A stretch of 64,000 nt of DNA from Cellulomonas sp. NS3 (GCF_024757985.1 NZ_CP103289.1:3224001-3288000), one strand, 5' to 3'; numbered from the stretch's first letter, positions 43,012 through 56,688 are shown. Made by a program: numbers and translations. The notes: generated by a model from the letters alone, not told the origin.

Positions 43012-43676
43012 GCGCCGCAGCCGTCCCGGCGCCGAGCGCGCGCCCCTGGGTGCGCCGGACCGGTGTCGTCGGGCTCGTGCTGGCCGCACTCGCGACCGGT
43101 CGGGCCCTCACGCACGCGTTCCCGGTCGGCGACCGCATCGAGGCGCCGTTCGTGCGCACCGCCGAGGTCGGCGAGACCCTGCGGCTGCGGTACGCGGACG
43201 TCGAGGCGGGTGAGCCGCAGGGCGCCCGGGAGCTCGTGGCGAACGGGTCGACCCTGAGCACGCCGGGCCTGTGGCTCGTCGTCCCCGTGACCATCGACGC
43301 GCGCGGTGAGCCGCGGACCCTCGCCTACGCCGCCGTGCGCGGCGCCGACGGGACGCTGTACGTCGCGAGCGGGTCGTCGGCGCGCGGCGGGTTCGCGCCC
43401 GGCCCCGCGCAGCCCGGCATCCCCCGATACGCGACCGTTGCCGTCGAGCTGCCCGCCGACGCCGCCGCCGGGGCGCACCTGCTGCTCGCGCTCGACTCGT
43501 TCGACCACCGCCGCGACGACCTCGCGGACCTCGACCTCGGTCTCACGGCGGGGGACGTCGAGCGGTGGACCGCCCGGACCTCCCCGGTCACGGTGCCCGA
43601 GCCGTCCGACACCGCACCGCCCGAGGCGGCACCGTCCGACGCGGCACCGTCCGACGCGGCGGAGGACGGCTCGTGA
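43008..43676 (+). CDS. Exported single-TM protein, second of a coupled trio
   Basis: 222 residues. One hydrophobic segment lies at about 16-34 (RRTGVVGLVLAALATGRALT), then an ectodomain with VRTAEVGETLRLRYADVEAG and GLWLVVPVTIDARGEPRTLA, similar in plan to the first gene product. The C-terminal about 30 residues are a PSDxAPSDAA repeat tail encoded by 15-base repeats. The GTG start overlaps the previous stop by four bases. No family with a known role was recognised. Confidence 0.72.
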   Translation: MSAAAVPAPSARPWVRRTGVVGLVLAALATGRALTHAFPVGDRIEAPFVRTAEVGETLRLRYADVEAGEPQGARELVANGSTLSTPGLWLVVPVTIDARGEPRTLAYAAVRGADGTLYVASGSSARGGFAPGPAQPGIPRYATVAVELPADAAAGAHLLLALDSFDHRRDDLADLDLGLTAGDVERWTARTSPVTVPEPSDTAPPEAAPSDAAPSDAAEDGS

Positions 43677-44314
43677 CGACCGGCCGCGGCTGGTGGGCGC
43701 GCAACCGCTGGCCGCTCGCCGCGCTCCCCGTGGCGCTCGTGGCGGCGCTCGGCGCGAGCTCGGACCGGGTCAGCACCTACTACTGGCACTCCGGGTTGCA
43801 CGACGAGCGCGCCGCGGACCGCGGCGAGCGGCTCACGCTGCACGACGAGTACACCGACGGCGACGGCACGCACGAGCGCACCCTGCGCGTCCGGCTCGAC
43901 CGGACGGAGTCCCTGACCCCGGCCGACGTGCGCGCGACGGGGGTCGACGTGCCGCCCGGCGCACGGGCCGTCCAGGTCACTCTGAGCCTCGAGGCCGACC
44001 CGGACGTCCCGCTCGCGTCGTGCCGGCTGGCGCTGCGCGACGAGGACGGCACGCGCTACGGGTACCGGCCCCCGGGCTTCGAGAGCGTCCGGTCGGCGGC
44101 CGCGCGACCGATGTACCCGTGCGTGCCCGACGAGACGCCGGGACCGTTCGAGTCGCTCGGGGCGCTCGACGACGCGCTCACCCCCGACGACTCACCGGCG
44201 CGTCCGGCCTCGTGGACGGTCGAGCCGGTCGTCGTCGTCCCGGACGGCGCGCGCGTCGAGGCGGCGCTGCTGTGGTGGCGCGAGCCGGTCTACGTCGCGC
44301 TCGCCGTCGACTGA
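43673..44314 (+). CDS. Exported single-TM protein, third of a coupled trio
   Basis: 213 residues. The plan again is a short basic N-terminus, one hydrophobic segment (about 12-28, NRWPLAALPVALVAALGA) and an ectodomain (about 30-213) with RTLRVRLDRTESLTPADVRA, ARAVQVTLSLEADPDVPLAS and WTVEPVVVVPDGARVEAALL. Two cysteines (ASCRLAL, MYPCVPD) could form a disulfide. It starts with GTG overlapping the previous stop. Its 3' end overlaps the end of the convergent membrane protein gene by 25 bases. Confidence 0.72.
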   Translation: MTTGRGWWARNRWPLAALPVALVAALGASSDRVSTYYWHSGLHDERAADRGERLTLHDEYTDGDGTHERTLRVRLDRTESLTPADVRATGVDVPPGARAVQVTLSLEADPDVPLASCRLALRDEDGTRYGYRPPGFESVRSAAARPMYPCVPDETPGPFESLGALDDALTPDDSPARPASWTVEPVVVVPDGARVEAALLWWREPVYVALAVD

Positions 44315-45687
44315 CCGCGCGGCCGCTTCGTCAGGTCCACGCGCCGGGTCGACCGCAGCATCCGGTCGACGGCCGCAGCCAGGAGCGCCATCGTCACCGT
44401 GAGGCCCACGGCGCGGACCACGGTCCCCACGTGCGGTGAGAACGCCAACCAGGTGGTGGTCTCCTGCGGCCCGACGAGCGCGCGGACCACCAGGTGCAGC
44501 CCTTCCTCGAGGCGCGTCGAGGCCAGGAACGCGAGCCCGAACACGAGCATCGGGCCGAGCCCGGCGAGCGCGAGCGTGCGGAGACCGCCGACGAGGCCCT
44601 GGAACCGGCCGCGGACGTCGCCGAGCACCTGCCCGACGAGCTCCCCACCCCACCGCCGGACCGGGCCGGGCAGCGCCTCGAGCGCGCGCACCCCGCGCCG
44701 CGCGGGTGCCGGCGGCGGGACGAGCTTGTGACCGAACACGATCGCGCCGACCGTGAGCCACGCGAGCGGCACGACGACGAGGTCGTCGAACGAGCCGAGC
44801 ACCCCGGCGGCCCAGGCGACGGCGGCGTCGACCGGGCGCGCGACCGGTCCGAGCAGGTCGAGGACGTCCAGCCACCACGTCGTCACGAGGTCGATCGCGC
44901 GCCGCCCCTCGACCCACGCCCACGCGGTCTCCTTGTACCCCGCGAGGTAGCGCGCGAGCGTGGCCATCCAGAACACCTCGACGTACGCCCCGACGTAGCC
45001 GAGCGGCGTCGCGTGCACGCGCCCCTCGAGCCGCGCGAGACCCCAGCGCAGCACCATGGCGGCGAGCACGATCCCGACCGCGAACGCGCCGGACCCCACG
45101 AAGGCCCGGTCGGCGTCGACGCCGTCGCCGCCGTAGAGGAAGTCGGCGTTCTCGACCCACTCCTTGCCGACGATGGTGTTGACGTAGCGGCTCGTGTCCT
45201 GCTTGAGCAGGCCGTAGGAGGCGTACACCGCGAGGAACGGCACGAGCACGCTCGCGAGGAGGTCGATGAGCCGGCGCTCGCGGTGCGTGCTCGCGTCGAC
45301 CGGTGCGCTCGTGGCGGCCGCCGCAGCCAGCCCCGGCAGGGCACCCCGCAGCGCGTAGAGCATGAGCACGATCGAGGCGACCGAGGACAGCGGCGCGAGC
45401 ATCAGCACCGCAACCCCGAGCGTGTTGTTCCACCCGCTGACGGTGGTCGCCGCCCAGAGCGACGCCATGCGCGCGGCGCCGCCGAGCAGGGCGATCGTCA
45501 GCAGCAGCGGCCAGTACCCCCACCACAGCCGTGCGGCGGTCACGACGACCGACACCAGCTCGAGCGCCGCCTCCCGGAGCGACCCGAGCCGCCGGGACCA
45601 GGAGGTCGGCGGGTGCGGCGCCGGCGTCCCGGCCACCGGTCCCGCGGGCGGGAGGCCGGACGCACCGGCGGGCGTGGCGTCCGTCAT
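44290..45687 (-). CDS. Polytopic membrane protein of unknown function
   Basis: 465 residues with about eight hydrophobic segments, for example WPLLLTIALLGGAARMASLW, VAVLMLAPLSSVASIVLMLY, LASVLVPFLAVYASYGLL, AFAVGIVLAAMVLRWGLARL and FGHKLVPPPAPARRGV in a loop. I recognise no transporter or enzyme family. The middle part with LKQDTSRYVNTIVGKEWVEN and FLYGGDGVDADRAFVGSGAF lies in an external loop. It is convergent with, and overlaps by 25 bases, the trio of exported proteins, which suggests a functional link only by position. The ATG at 45687 is the first suitable start before the hydrophobic part. Confidence 0.72.
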   Translation of the reverse strand: MTDATPAGASGLPPAGPVAGTPAPHPPTSWSRRLGSLREAALELVSVVVTAARLWWGYWPLLLTIALLGGAARMASLWAATTVSGWNNTLGVAVLMLAPLSSVASIVLMLYALRGALPGLAAAAATSAPVDASTHRERRLIDLLASVLVPFLAVYASYGLLKQDTSRYVNTIVGKEWVENADFLYGGDGVDADRAFVGSGAFAVGIVLAAMVLRWGLARLEGRVHATPLGYVGAYVEVFWMATLARYLAGYKETAWAWVEGRRAIDLVTTWWLDVLDLLGPVARPVDAAVAWAAGVLGSFDDLVVVPLAWLTVGAIVFGHKLVPPPAPARRGVRALEALPGPVRRWGGELVGQVLGDVRGRFQGLVGGLRTLALAGLGPMLVFGLAFLASTRLEEGLHLVVRALVGPQETTTWLAFSPHVGTVVRAVGLTVTMALLAAAVDRMLRSTRRVDLTKRPRGQSTASAT

Positions 45688-45768
45688 CGCGGCAGCTCCG
45701 GGGTCGGGCGGGCTCGGTCGGCGCACAGCCTAGGCGCACGCGAGGGCCGAGCCCGCTCCCGGCGTGGG

Positions 45769-49723
<3,955 letters not shown>

Positions 49724-49749
49724 TCAGTGGCGTCGTCCCGCCACGGGCC

Positions 49750-50136
49750 TCAGCGGCGTCGGTCCGCCACGAACACCCCGGCGACGAGCGCGACGCCCCC
49801 GAGCGCCGCGACCGCGGCCACCCCGAAGACCGCGGTCGACGAGCGCTGCACGACGACCTCGCGCGCCTCGCCGTCCACGCTCCACGAGCAGATCGCCTGC
49901 GGCGGGAACGCGGTGTAGCGGATGTCGGTGCCCTCGGTGGCGGCGTCGTACGCGGCGAGGCACGGCTCGTCGAGCACCGCACCGGCGCGCAGCGTCCCGA
50001 CGCCGAGCGAGATCCACAGCACCGCGAGGGTCAGCACGCCGAGCAGCGCGACGCCCGAGCCGACGAGCAGGAGCAGCGCGCGGCGCCGGGGGTCGAGGCG
50101 GGGGCTCGCGCCGGGAACGCTCATGTCGGGGGTCAT
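49750..50136 (-). CDS. Small membrane protein of unknown function
   Basis: 128 residues from ATG 50136, or 124 from ATG 50124. Two hydrophobic segments (RALLLLVGSGVALLGVLTLA near the start; VFGVAAVAALGGVALVAGVF near the end) flank an external domain of about 50 residues with two cysteines (DEPCLAAYDA and QAICSWSVDG) that could pair. It ends VADRRR. GCCGAAGG just before 50136 is a weak binding site. It follows the MetE-like gene by eight bases, so the two are probably co-transcribed. Confidence 0.72.
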   Translation of the reverse strand: MTPDMSVPGASPRLDPRRRALLLLVGSGVALLGVLTLAVLWISLGVGTLRAGAVLDEPCLAAYDAATEGTDIRYTAFPPQAICSWSVDGEAREVVVQRSSTAVFGVAAVAALGGVALVAGVFVADRRR

Positions 50137-50144
50137 CCTTCGGC

Positions 50145-51161
50145 TCACTCGGCGACGATCAGGGCGGCACGCACGGTACCGGCGAGCGCACCCCGGGCGT
50201 CGTCGGGGGTCGCACCGGGCCCGAGGGGTGGCGCGAGCACGACGACGTCGCGGAGCCGCTCGGCGGGCAGCCCGACGCGCCGCCACGGTTCGAGCAGCAC
50301 GGCCGCCTGGCCGGCGACGTCCGGGCCCGCGCACTGCGAGGAGGCCTGCGGCGGGAGCTCGGCCCACAGCGCGGTGCCGCGCTCGACGAGCTCCGCGACG
50401 CGCTCCCAGGCCCGCTCGTCGAAGCCGCCGACCGCGAGCGCGACCGCGTCGGCCCCCGAGTCGGCGACCGTGGCGATCGAGGACCAGGCCGACCCGCCGT
50501 GCACGACGACGCGCTCCGCCGCAGCACCACCGGGACCGCGCAGCGCTCCCGTGACCGCGCGCAGCCGCTCGGCGGCCACGGGCGCGCGCACGGGCCGCAG
50601 CGCGGAGTAGCCGGAGAAGCTCGGCAGCACGCCCGCGACGACCTGTGCGAGCAGCGGCTCGTGCAGCACGACCGAGACCTCCGCAGCGGGCACGGCCCGC
50701 CGGACCGCGGCGAGGTGCTCGACGAGCCCGGCCCCGAGCGACTCGGCGAGCTCGCTCACCGCACCGGCGTCGGCCAGCACCCGGTCGCCGCGCGCGAGGT
50801 ACAGCGACGCGGCGAGGGTGAGCGGCCCGACGACGGGCACCACGAGCGGCCCGGCGTACCCGTGCGCGGCGACGGCGAGCACGTCGAGCCCCTCGCGGAC
50901 GAGCGCCCGCGCACGCGACTGGTCGTACCCGGGGCGGTCGGCGAGCTTCCAGCCGTGCACGCCGAGCTCGACGGGCAGGTCGACGAGCAGCGCCGCGGTC
51001 GACGCGGTGGCGTCCGCCCACGGCCCGCGCGCCGGCAGCCGCACGAGGAACGGGAGCCCGTCGAGCCCCTCGGGAGTGTCCGCGAGGTCGCCGACGACGA
51101 CGCTCTGCGCGTCGAGCAGGTCCTCCCCCGGCCAGACCGGGTGGCCGCTGACGCCCGTCAC
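50145..51161 (-). CDS. MetE-like (cobalamin-independent methionine synthase) family protein lacking the zinc ligands
   Basis: 338 residues, the size of the single-domain actinobacterial MetE-like proteins that lie beside mnmA. The barrel is recognisable: [60 protein letters not shown] and [20 protein letters not shown]. The family's zinc-binding His-x-Cys reads [11 protein letters not shown] here, and the later Cys-Gly motif reads VLAPPLGPG, so at least two ligand cysteines appear to be missing. It may have lost methyl-transfer activity or bind something else. GTG 51161 overlaps the mnmA stop (GTGA), so it is coupled to mnmA. Confidence 0.72.
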   Translation of the reverse strand: MTGVSGHPVWPGEDLLDAQSVVVGDLADTPEGLDGLPFLVRLPARGPWADATASTAALLVDLPVELGVHGWKLADRPGYDQSRARALVREGLDVLAVAAHGYAGPLVVPVVGPLTLAASLYLARGDRVLADAGAVSELAESLGAGLVEHLAAVRRAVPAAEVSVVLHEPLLAQVVAGVLPSFSGYSALRPVRAPVAAERLRAVTGALRGPGGAAAERVVVHGGSAWSSIATVADSGADAVALAVGGFDERAWERVAELVERGTALWAELPPQASSQCAGPDVAGQAAVLLEPWRRVGLPAERLRDVVVLAPPLGPGATPDDARGALAGTVRAALIVAE

Positions 51162-52360
51162 GCGCGGCGGGCCGAGGTCGGCGCCGCGTCGGACGTCGAC
51201 ACCCCAGGCGTCGGCACCCCAGGCGTCGGCACAGCGGTCGCCGGCACGGCGGTCGCCGGCACCGCGGGAGTCGTGGCCGCCACGGTCGCCTGCCCGAGCA
51301 CGCGCGTCCCGTCGTACAGCACGAGCGACTGACCGGGCGCGACGCCGTGCAGCGAGCGCTGCGGGCCGTCGACCGTGACGTCGACCTCGACCGCACCGCC
51401 CTCGACCGCCCGGGCCCGCGCGGCGACGGGGACGCCGTGGGCCCGCACCTGGACCTCGCACCGGAACCACCCCGGCCCCGGCTCGGCGAACCAGACCGTG
51501 GACTCCCCCGCGATGCCCGCGACCTCGAGCGCCTCGACGGGCCCGACGACGACGCGCCGGTTCACCGGCTCGACCGCGAGGACGTACCGGGGCCGCCCGT
51601 CCGGCGCGGGCCGGCCGATCGCGAGCCCCTTGCGCTGCCCGACGGTGTACGCGTACGCCCCGTCGTGCGCGCCGACGACGGTCCCGTCGGCGTCGACGAT
51701 GTCGCCCGGCTGCGAGCCGAGCCGGTCGCGGAGGAACCCCTGCGTGTCCCCGTCGGCGACGAAGCAGATGTCGTACGAGTCCGGCTTCGCCGAGACGGAG
51801 AGCCCGCGGGCGGCGGCCTCGGCTCGCACCTCGTCCTTGGAGGTGACCTCGCCGAGCGGGAACATCGCGCGGGCGAGGCGCTCGGGACCCATGACCGCGA
51901 GCACGTACGACTGGTCCTTCGCGGAGTCGCGCGCGCGGTGCAGCTCGCGCGTGCCGTCGGGGCGGGTCACGACGCCCGCGTAGTGCCCGGTGCACACCGC
52001 GTCGAAGCCGAGCGCGAGGGCCTTGTCGAGCAGCGCCTCGAACTTGATGTGCTCGTTGCAGCGCACGCACGGGTTGGGCGTGCGGCCCGCGGCGTACTCG
52101 CTCAGGAAGTCGGCCACGACGGTGTCCTCGAACCGCTCCGAGAGGTCCCACACGTAGTACGGGATGCCCAGCACGTCCGCGGCGCGCCGCGCGTCGCCGG
52201 CGTCCTCGATCGAGCAGCAGCCGCGCGAGCCGGTCCGGAACTGGTCGCGCGTGCGCGAGAGCGCCATGTGGACCGCGACGACGTCGTGCCCGGCGTCGAC
52301 CGCGCGCGCCGCGGCGACGGCCGAGTCGACGCCGCCGGAGAGGGCCGCCAGGACGCGCAT
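51158..52360 (-). CDS. mnmA: tRNA-specific 2-thiouridylase
   Basis: 400 residues. It thiolates U34 of Lys, Glu and Gln tRNAs using sulfur from a cysteine desulfurase. The P-loop is [20 protein letters not shown] at the N-terminus; the two catalytic cysteines are in [20 protein letters not shown] (about 101) and [20 protein letters not shown] (about 196). The tRNA-binding barrel follows. The last about 40 residues ([20 protein letters not shown] and on) are Ala/Val/Pro/Thr repeats outside the conserved domain, encoded by short tandem repeats. The cysteine desulfurase gene is directly upstream with one shared base, matching the biochemical sulfur relay. Confidence 0.95.
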   Translation of the reverse strand: MRVLAALSGGVDSAVAAARAVDAGHDVVAVHMALSRTRDQFRTGSRGCCSIEDAGDARRAADVLGIPYYVWDLSERFEDTVVADFLSEYAAGRTPNPCVRCNEHIKFEALLDKALALGFDAVCTGHYAGVVTRPDGTRELHRARDSAKDQSYVLAVMGPERLARAMFPLGEVTSKDEVRAEAAARGLSVSAKPDSYDICFVADGDTQGFLRDRLGSQPGDIVDADGTVVGAHDGAYAYTVGQRKGLAIGRPAPDGRPRYVLAVEPVNRRVVVGPVEALEVAGIAGESTVWFAEPGPGWFRCEVQVRAHGVPVAARARAVEGGAVEVDVTVDGPQRSLHGVAPGQSLVLYDGTRVLGQATVAATTPAVPATAVPATAVPTPGVPTPGVSTSDAAPTSARRA

Positions 52361-53592
52361 CAGCGGGCCCCGCTCGGCTGGCGGTGGCTGCGGTCGGGCC
52401 GGTCGGAGCGGTCCGGCCGCCCGGCGAGGCCCGCCGCCTGCGCCCGGTCGACGACGCCCGGGAGCGCCGCGAGGAGCGCGTCGACGTCGGCGCGCGTCGA
52501 GGTGTGGCCGAGCGAGAACCGCAGCGCACCGCGCGCGTCGTCCTCGTCGACCCCCATCGCCAGCAGCACGTGGCTCGGTCGCGGGACGCCCGCCTGGCAC
52601 GCCGACCCCGTCGAGCACGCGACGCCGGCCGAGTCGAGCAGGTACAGCAGCGAGTCCCCCTCGCAGCCGGGGAAGGTGAAATGTGCGTTGGCGGGGAGCC
52701 GGCGCGCGGTGTCCTGCGGGCCGCGCAGCACGGCGTCCGGGACGGCGGCGCGCACGCCGGCGACGAGCGCGTCGCGCAGCTCCGTGAGCCGCTGCGCGGT
52801 GGCCTCCCGCGCCGCGACCGCGGCGTCGACCGCGACGGCGAACGACGCGATCGCGGGCGCGTCGAGCGTCCCGGAGCGGACCGCGCGCTCCTGCCCGCCG
52901 CCGTGCAGGACGGGCGTGAGCTCGAGCCCGCGGCGCGCGAGCAGCGCCCCGACGCCGCCCGGCCCGCCGACCTTGTGGCCGCTCACGGTGAGCGCGTCGA
53001 GCCCCGAGGCGGCGAAGTCGACGGGCACCTGGCCGACGGCCTGGACCGCGTCGGCGTGCACCGGGACGCCGTGGCGGCGCGCGAGCGAGACGACGTCGTG
53101 CAGCGGCTGCAGCGCTCCCACCTCGTTGTTCGCCCACATCACGGAGATCAGCGCGACCTGCTCGGCGTGCTCGTCGAGCTCGTACCGCAGCGCGTCGAGG
53201 TCGAGCACCCCGTCCCCGTCGACCGGCAGGAGCACGATCTCCGCGCCGGCGTGCTCGGCCATCCAGAACGCCGGGTCGAGCACCGCGTGGTGCTCGACGG
53301 CGGACACCAGGATGCGCCGGCGCGAGGGGTCGTGCGTGCGGCGGCCCCAGAAGAGTCCCTTGACCGCGAGGTTGTCCGCCTCGGTGCCGCCGCCGGTCAC
53401 GACGACCTCGCTCGGTCGCGCGCCGAGGGCCGCCGCGAGACGCTCGCGGCCCTCCTCGACGGTGCGCCGCGCCGCCCGTCCGGCGGCGTGCAGCGACGAC
53501 GGGTTGCCCGTCCGGACCAGGTGCTCGGTGAGGACGGCGACCGCCTCGGGGAGCATCGGCGTGGTCGCCGCATGGTCCAGATAGACACTCAC
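52360..53592 (-). CDS. Cysteine desulfurase (class V, NifS/IscS family)
   Basis: 410 residues. It removes sulfur from cysteine through a PLP and a persulfide Cys for tRNA thiolation and possibly Fe-S clusters. [20 protein letters not shown] begins the chain; [20 protein letters not shown] has the PLP-stacking His; [20 protein letters not shown] has the PLP Lys (about 208). [20 protein letters not shown] carries the persulfide Cys loop, with the class II-like spacing. The C-terminal 25 residues are a basic, polar tail ([19 protein letters not shown]). I use GTG 53592, which lies seven bases after TACACT; GTG 53598 is also in frame. It is coupled to mnmA. Confidence 0.93.
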   Translation of the reverse strand: MSVYLDHAATTPMLPEAVAVLTEHLVRTGNPSSLHAAGRAARRTVEEGRERLAAALGARPSEVVVTGGGTEADNLAVKGLFWGRRTHDPSRRRILVSAVEHHAVLDPAFWMAEHAGAEIVLLPVDGDGVLDLDALRYELDEHAEQVALISVMWANNEVGALQPLHDVVSLARRHGVPVHADAVQAVGQVPVDFAASGLDALTVSGHKVGGPGGVGALLARRGLELTPVLHGGGQERAVRSGTLDAPAIASFAVAVDAAVAAREATAQRLTELRDALVAGVRAAVPDAVLRGPQDTARRLPANAHFTFPGCEGDSLLYLLDSAGVACSTGSACQAGVPRPSHVLLAMGVDEDDARGALRFSLGHTSTRADVDALLAALPGVVDRAQAAGLAGRPDRSDRPDRSHRQPSGAR

Positions 53593-53599
53593 CTGCACG

Positions 53600-53605
53600 A
53601 GTGTA
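53600..53605 (-). promoter_or_regulatory. -10 element for the cysteine desulfurase operon
   Basis: TACACT on the minus strand lies seven bases before GTG 53592 and one base before GTG 53598. The spacing argues for a leaderless start at 53592. A divergent CAGGAT -10 (53619-53624) serves the APH gene. Confidence 0.45.
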
Positions 53606-53630
53606 CGAACCGCGCTGGCAGGATGTGTGC

Positions 53631-54620
53631 GTGAGTCCCGACGCCGTCTACCCCTCGCCGCTGGCCTTCAGCGGTCAGCGCCTCGACTGGCGCGACCTGC
53701 CGCGGGCCGTGCGCGCGCGCATCGCGGAGCTCGCGGGGTCTCAGGTGAGCGCCGAGACGAGCGCGACGACGGGGTTCAGCCCGGGTTTCGCCGCGGTCCT
53801 CGAGCTGGCCGACGGGCGTGGGGTGTTCGTCAAGGCGGTCTCCCCCGAGCAGAACCCGACGTCCCCCGAGTTCGCCCGCGCGGAGATCCGCGCGGCGGCG
53901 GCGCTCCCGCCCGAGGTCCCCGCGCCGCGCCTGCTGTGGTTCGACGAGGACGGCGACTGGGTCCTGCTGGGGTTCGAGGTCTCGCACGGCCGCCCGCCGC
54001 TCCTGCCGTGGGACCCGGAGGAGCTGGCGCTCGTGCTCGACGCGCTCGTCCCCCTGGCCCACGCGCAGCCGCTGACCGGGCACCGGCTGCCGCGCACGGA
54101 CGACCTCCTCGCACCCGACTTCACGGGCTGGCGCTCGCTCGCCCGCTGGCCGCACGAGGAGCTCGAGGGCGCCGCACGCCTCGCCGGCGACCTGGGCCGG
54201 TGGGCGCACGAGCACCTCGACGACCTGGTGCGGTGGGAGCAGGACGCCCTGCGGGTGTGCGCCGGCGACGCGCTCGTGCACGGGGACCTGCGGGCCGACA
54301 ACATCATGATCGACCGCGACCGGAACCGCGTGGCGCTCATCGACTGGCCGCACGCGAGCGTCGGCGCGCCGTGGCTCGACCTGGCCTTCATGCTGCCGAG
54401 CATCGCGATGCAGGGCGGGGGCGACCCGCAGGAGATCTTCTGGTCGCACCCGGTCTCGGAGGGCGTCGCGCCCGAGGACCTGCGCGCGGGGCTCGCCGGG
54501 CTGGCGGGCTTCTTCGCCTACGGGTCGCTGCAGCCGGCGCCGCTCGGGATCCCGAACCTGCGGCGGTTCCAGCGTGCCCAGGGGGCGCAGGCGCTGGCGT
54601 GGCTGCGCGACCTCGCCTGA
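53631..54620 (+). CDS. Aminoglycoside phosphotransferase (APH)-family kinase
   Basis: 329 residues, kinase-like fold. The nucleotide-binding N-lobe has [20 protein letters not shown] with the Lys; the catalytic loop is [20 protein letters not shown] (about 222-241) with HGDxxxxN, followed by [20 protein letters not shown] with the metal-binding Asp. Such proteins phosphorylate small molecules, not always aminoglycosides. There is no neighbouring resistance or biosynthetic gene, so the substrate is unknown. The GTG start lies six bases after CAGGAT without a binding site, suggesting a leaderless mRNA. Confidence 0.85.
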   Translation: MSPDAVYPSPLAFSGQRLDWRDLPRAVRARIAELAGSQVSAETSATTGFSPGFAAVLELADGRGVFVKAVSPEQNPTSPEFARAEIRAAAALPPEVPAPRLLWFDEDGDWVLLGFEVSHGRPPLLPWDPEELALVLDALVPLAHAQPLTGHRLPRTDDLLAPDFTGWRSLARWPHEELEGAARLAGDLGRWAHEHLDDLVRWEQDALRVCAGDALVHGDLRADNIMIDRDRNRVALIDWPHASVGAPWLDLAFMLPSIAMQGGGDPQEIFWSHPVSEGVAPEDLRAGLAGLAGFFAYGSLQPAPLGIPNLRRFQRAQGAQALAWLRDLA

Positions 54621-54923
54621 CGTTGCGGCACCGGAACTTTCGCGTGTGAGCGCGCACACTGCCGTCGACCGCGGCCGCCCGGACGCCGCGATCATCGAGT
54701 CCGGCGTGCTGCGGAAGAACGTCGCGCAGCCGCCGCGCGACGCCTCCGGCGCACCCGACGGGTTCTCCACCGGTGCAGATGCGGTCGAAGGGATTCAGTC
54801 GCTGGACACGCCTGTGCGCGACCCGGACTCTCGGGTCGACCGGGAAGACTCCCGGGAAGAACGGCGATAGTTTCGCGGTCTCCTCGATGGCGAGGCGTCG
54901 CCTCCACCCGGAGGGAGAGCCCT
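54621..54923. other. Regulatory region before the CE15 esterase
   Basis: About 300 bases without a gene. It contains the LacI-type near-palindrome at 54645-54660. Nothing else clear: no strong -35/-10 pair, although GATAGTTT about 60 bases before the start could be a -10 region. Confidence 0.45.
54645..54660. promoter_or_regulatory. LacI-type operator upstream of the CE15 esterase
   Basis: GTGTGAGCGCGCACAC differs at one base from the perfect palindrome at 39687-39702. It lies 263 bases before the start at 54924. The two sites probably bind the same regulator, which is not encoded in the window. Confidence 0.65.
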
Positions 54924-56585
54924 GTGACCAGATCGGGCCGCTCGAAGACCCGCACGACGGTCGTCGTCCTGGCGGTCGCCGCACTCACGGCCGCCGCGGC
55001 GCTCGCCGACATCCCCCGCGCCGAGACCGCCCACGCGGCGCCGTTCGCCTCGGCCGTCGAGAACGAGGGCGCGGGCTGCGCCGTCCCCGCGCTGCCCGAG
55101 GCGTCGTCGCTGCCCACGAACGCCCAGCTGCCCGACCCCTTCGCACGCCTCGACGGCACCCGCATCGCCTCGCGCGCGGACTGGCGCTGCCAGCGCGAGC
55201 TCACCCGGCGGCTCGCCGAGAGGTTCGTCTACGGTGAGAAGCCGACCCGGCCGACCGTCTCCGGGACCGTGTCGCGGACGAGCATCACCGTGAACGCGTC
55301 CCACCAGGGCCGGAGCTCGAGCTTCACCGCCGGGGTCGACCTCCCCAGCGGCACCGGGCCGTTCCCCGCCGTGATCGTCTACGGCGGCTTCGGCAGCGAC
55401 ACCGCGGCGATCAAGGCTGCCGGGGCCGCCGTCATCAGCTACGACCCGTACGCGGTCGGCAAGGAGGGCACCGGTCGGGCGAACAAGCAGGGGGCGTTCT
55501 ACACGCTCTACGGCTCGTCGAGCGGCACCGGCCTCCTGATGTCCTGGGCGTGGGGCGTGAGCCGGATCATCGACGTGATCGAGCAGTCGGGCGGCACGAT
55601 CCTGAAGGCCGACGCGACGGGCGTGACCGGCTGCTCGCGGTTCGGCAAGGGCGCGTTCGTCGCGGGCGCGTTCGACCAGCGCATCGCGCTCACGATGCCC
55701 ATCGAGTCCGGCAGCGCGGGCGTCCCGATCTTCCGCGGCATCCCCGGCGAGGGCGCGCAGAGCCTGAGCAGCGCCTACGGCGAGCAGCCCTGGCTCGGCG
55801 ACGCGTTCGGCACCTTCACCGGGAGCCCCAACCGGCTGCCGATCGACACCCACCAGGTCGTCGGCCTCGTCGCCCCGCGCGGGCTGTTCATCATGGACAA
55901 CCCGCACATCGCCAACCTGGGTCCCCGGTCCGCGAGCGTCGCTGCCCTCGGCGGGGCGGAGGTCTACCGCGCGCTCGGAGCCGGCGAGAACCTCACGTAC
56001 TGGTCCGACGTGCAGGACGGCAGCCACTGCGCCAACCGGCCCGAGTGGCGCACGCCGCTGCAGCAGAACATCCAGAAGTTCCTGCTCGGCACCGGGAGCG
56101 CACCCGGCGTGGTGCGCATCTCGAGCCGCGCGCAGGGGAGCCTCGCGCAGTGGCGCTCCTGGCAGACGCCGACGCTGCACGCCGGCCCCGAGCCGACGCC
56201 CACGGTGACGTCCACGCCGACGCCGACGGTCACGTCCGAGCCGACACCCACCCCGACCGTCACGCCGGAACCGACTCCGACGACGAACCCGGGGGCCGGC
56301 TGCACCGCCACCACGTCGGTCAACCAGTGGAACGGCGGCTTCGTCGTCAACGTGCGGGTCACCGCCGGCTCCTCGGCGATCCGGGGGTGGACCGTCGGCC
56401 TGATGCTGCCCGGCGGAGCGACCATCACGAGCACGTGGAACGCGAACCGCAGCGCGAGCTCCGGTGCGGTGCAGCTGACGAACGCCGGCTGGAACGGCGC
56501 GCTCGCCGCCGGTCAGGCGACCGAGGTCGGCTTCCAGGCCACGGGCAGCGGGAGCGGGATCACCGCGACCTGCACCGCGAGCTGA
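54924..56585 (+). CDS. Secreted CE15 glucuronoyl methylesterase with CBM2
   Basis: 553 residues. A signal peptide (VVVLAVAALTAAAALADI) is followed by a CE15 alpha/beta-hydrolase domain (about 45-405). Its nucleophile motif GCSRFGKGAFVAGAF (about 235) with Ser, and the later His in SDVQDGSHCANRPEW, fit the glucuronoyl esterase triad; MPIESGSAGVP carries the Glu stretch typical of the family. A Pro/Thr linker (about 425-450) joins a C-terminal CBM2 (WNGGFVVNVRVTAGSSAIRG, WTVGLMLPGG) with cellulose-binding Trp residues. It should hydrolyse lignin-glucuronate ester bonds. GGAGGGAG precedes the GTG. A LacI-type operator copy lies upstream. Confidence 0.92.
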   Translation: MTRSGRSKTRTTVVVLAVAALTAAAALADIPRAETAHAAPFASAVENEGAGCAVPALPEASSLPTNAQLPDPFARLDGTRIASRADWRCQRELTRRLAERFVYGEKPTRPTVSGTVSRTSITVNASHQGRSSSFTAGVDLPSGTGPFPAVIVYGGFGSDTAAIKAAGAAVISYDPYAVGKEGTGRANKQGAFYTLYGSSSGTGLLMSWAWGVSRIIDVIEQSGGTILKADATGVTGCSRFGKGAFVAGAFDQRIALTMPIESGSAGVPIFRGIPGEGAQSLSSAYGEQPWLGDAFGTFTGSPNRLPIDTHQVVGLVAPRGLFIMDNPHIANLGPRSASVAALGGAEVYRALGAGENLTYWSDVQDGSHCANRPEWRTPLQQNIQKFLLGTGSAPGVVRISSRAQGSLAQWRSWQTPTLHAGPEPTPTVTSTPTPTVTSEPTPTPTVTPEPTPTTNPGAGCTATTSVNQWNGGFVVNVRVTAGSSAIRGWTVGLMLPGGATITSTWNANRSASSGAVQLTNAGWNGALAAGQATEVGFQATGSGSGITATCTAS

Positions 56586-56596
56586 CCGCCGCGCGC

Positions 56597-56642
56597 GGAC
56601 GGGCCGGTACGGCGGGGGCTACCCCGTCGTACCGGCCCGTCC
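56597..56642. terminator. 21-bp hairpin between convergent CE15 esterase and etfA
   Basis: Arms 56597-56617 and 56622-56642 pair over 21 positions (20 Watson-Crick, one G-T) around the four-base loop GCTA. The left arm begins GGACGGGCCGGTACG and the right ends CGTACCGGCCCGTCC. It lies between the two stops and is the most stable hairpin in the window; it may stop transcription from both sides. Confidence 0.9.
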
Positions 56643-56688
56643 GGTGTCGCACGCCCCCGTCGGCGTGGCCGGCCGACCGCGAGCGCGC

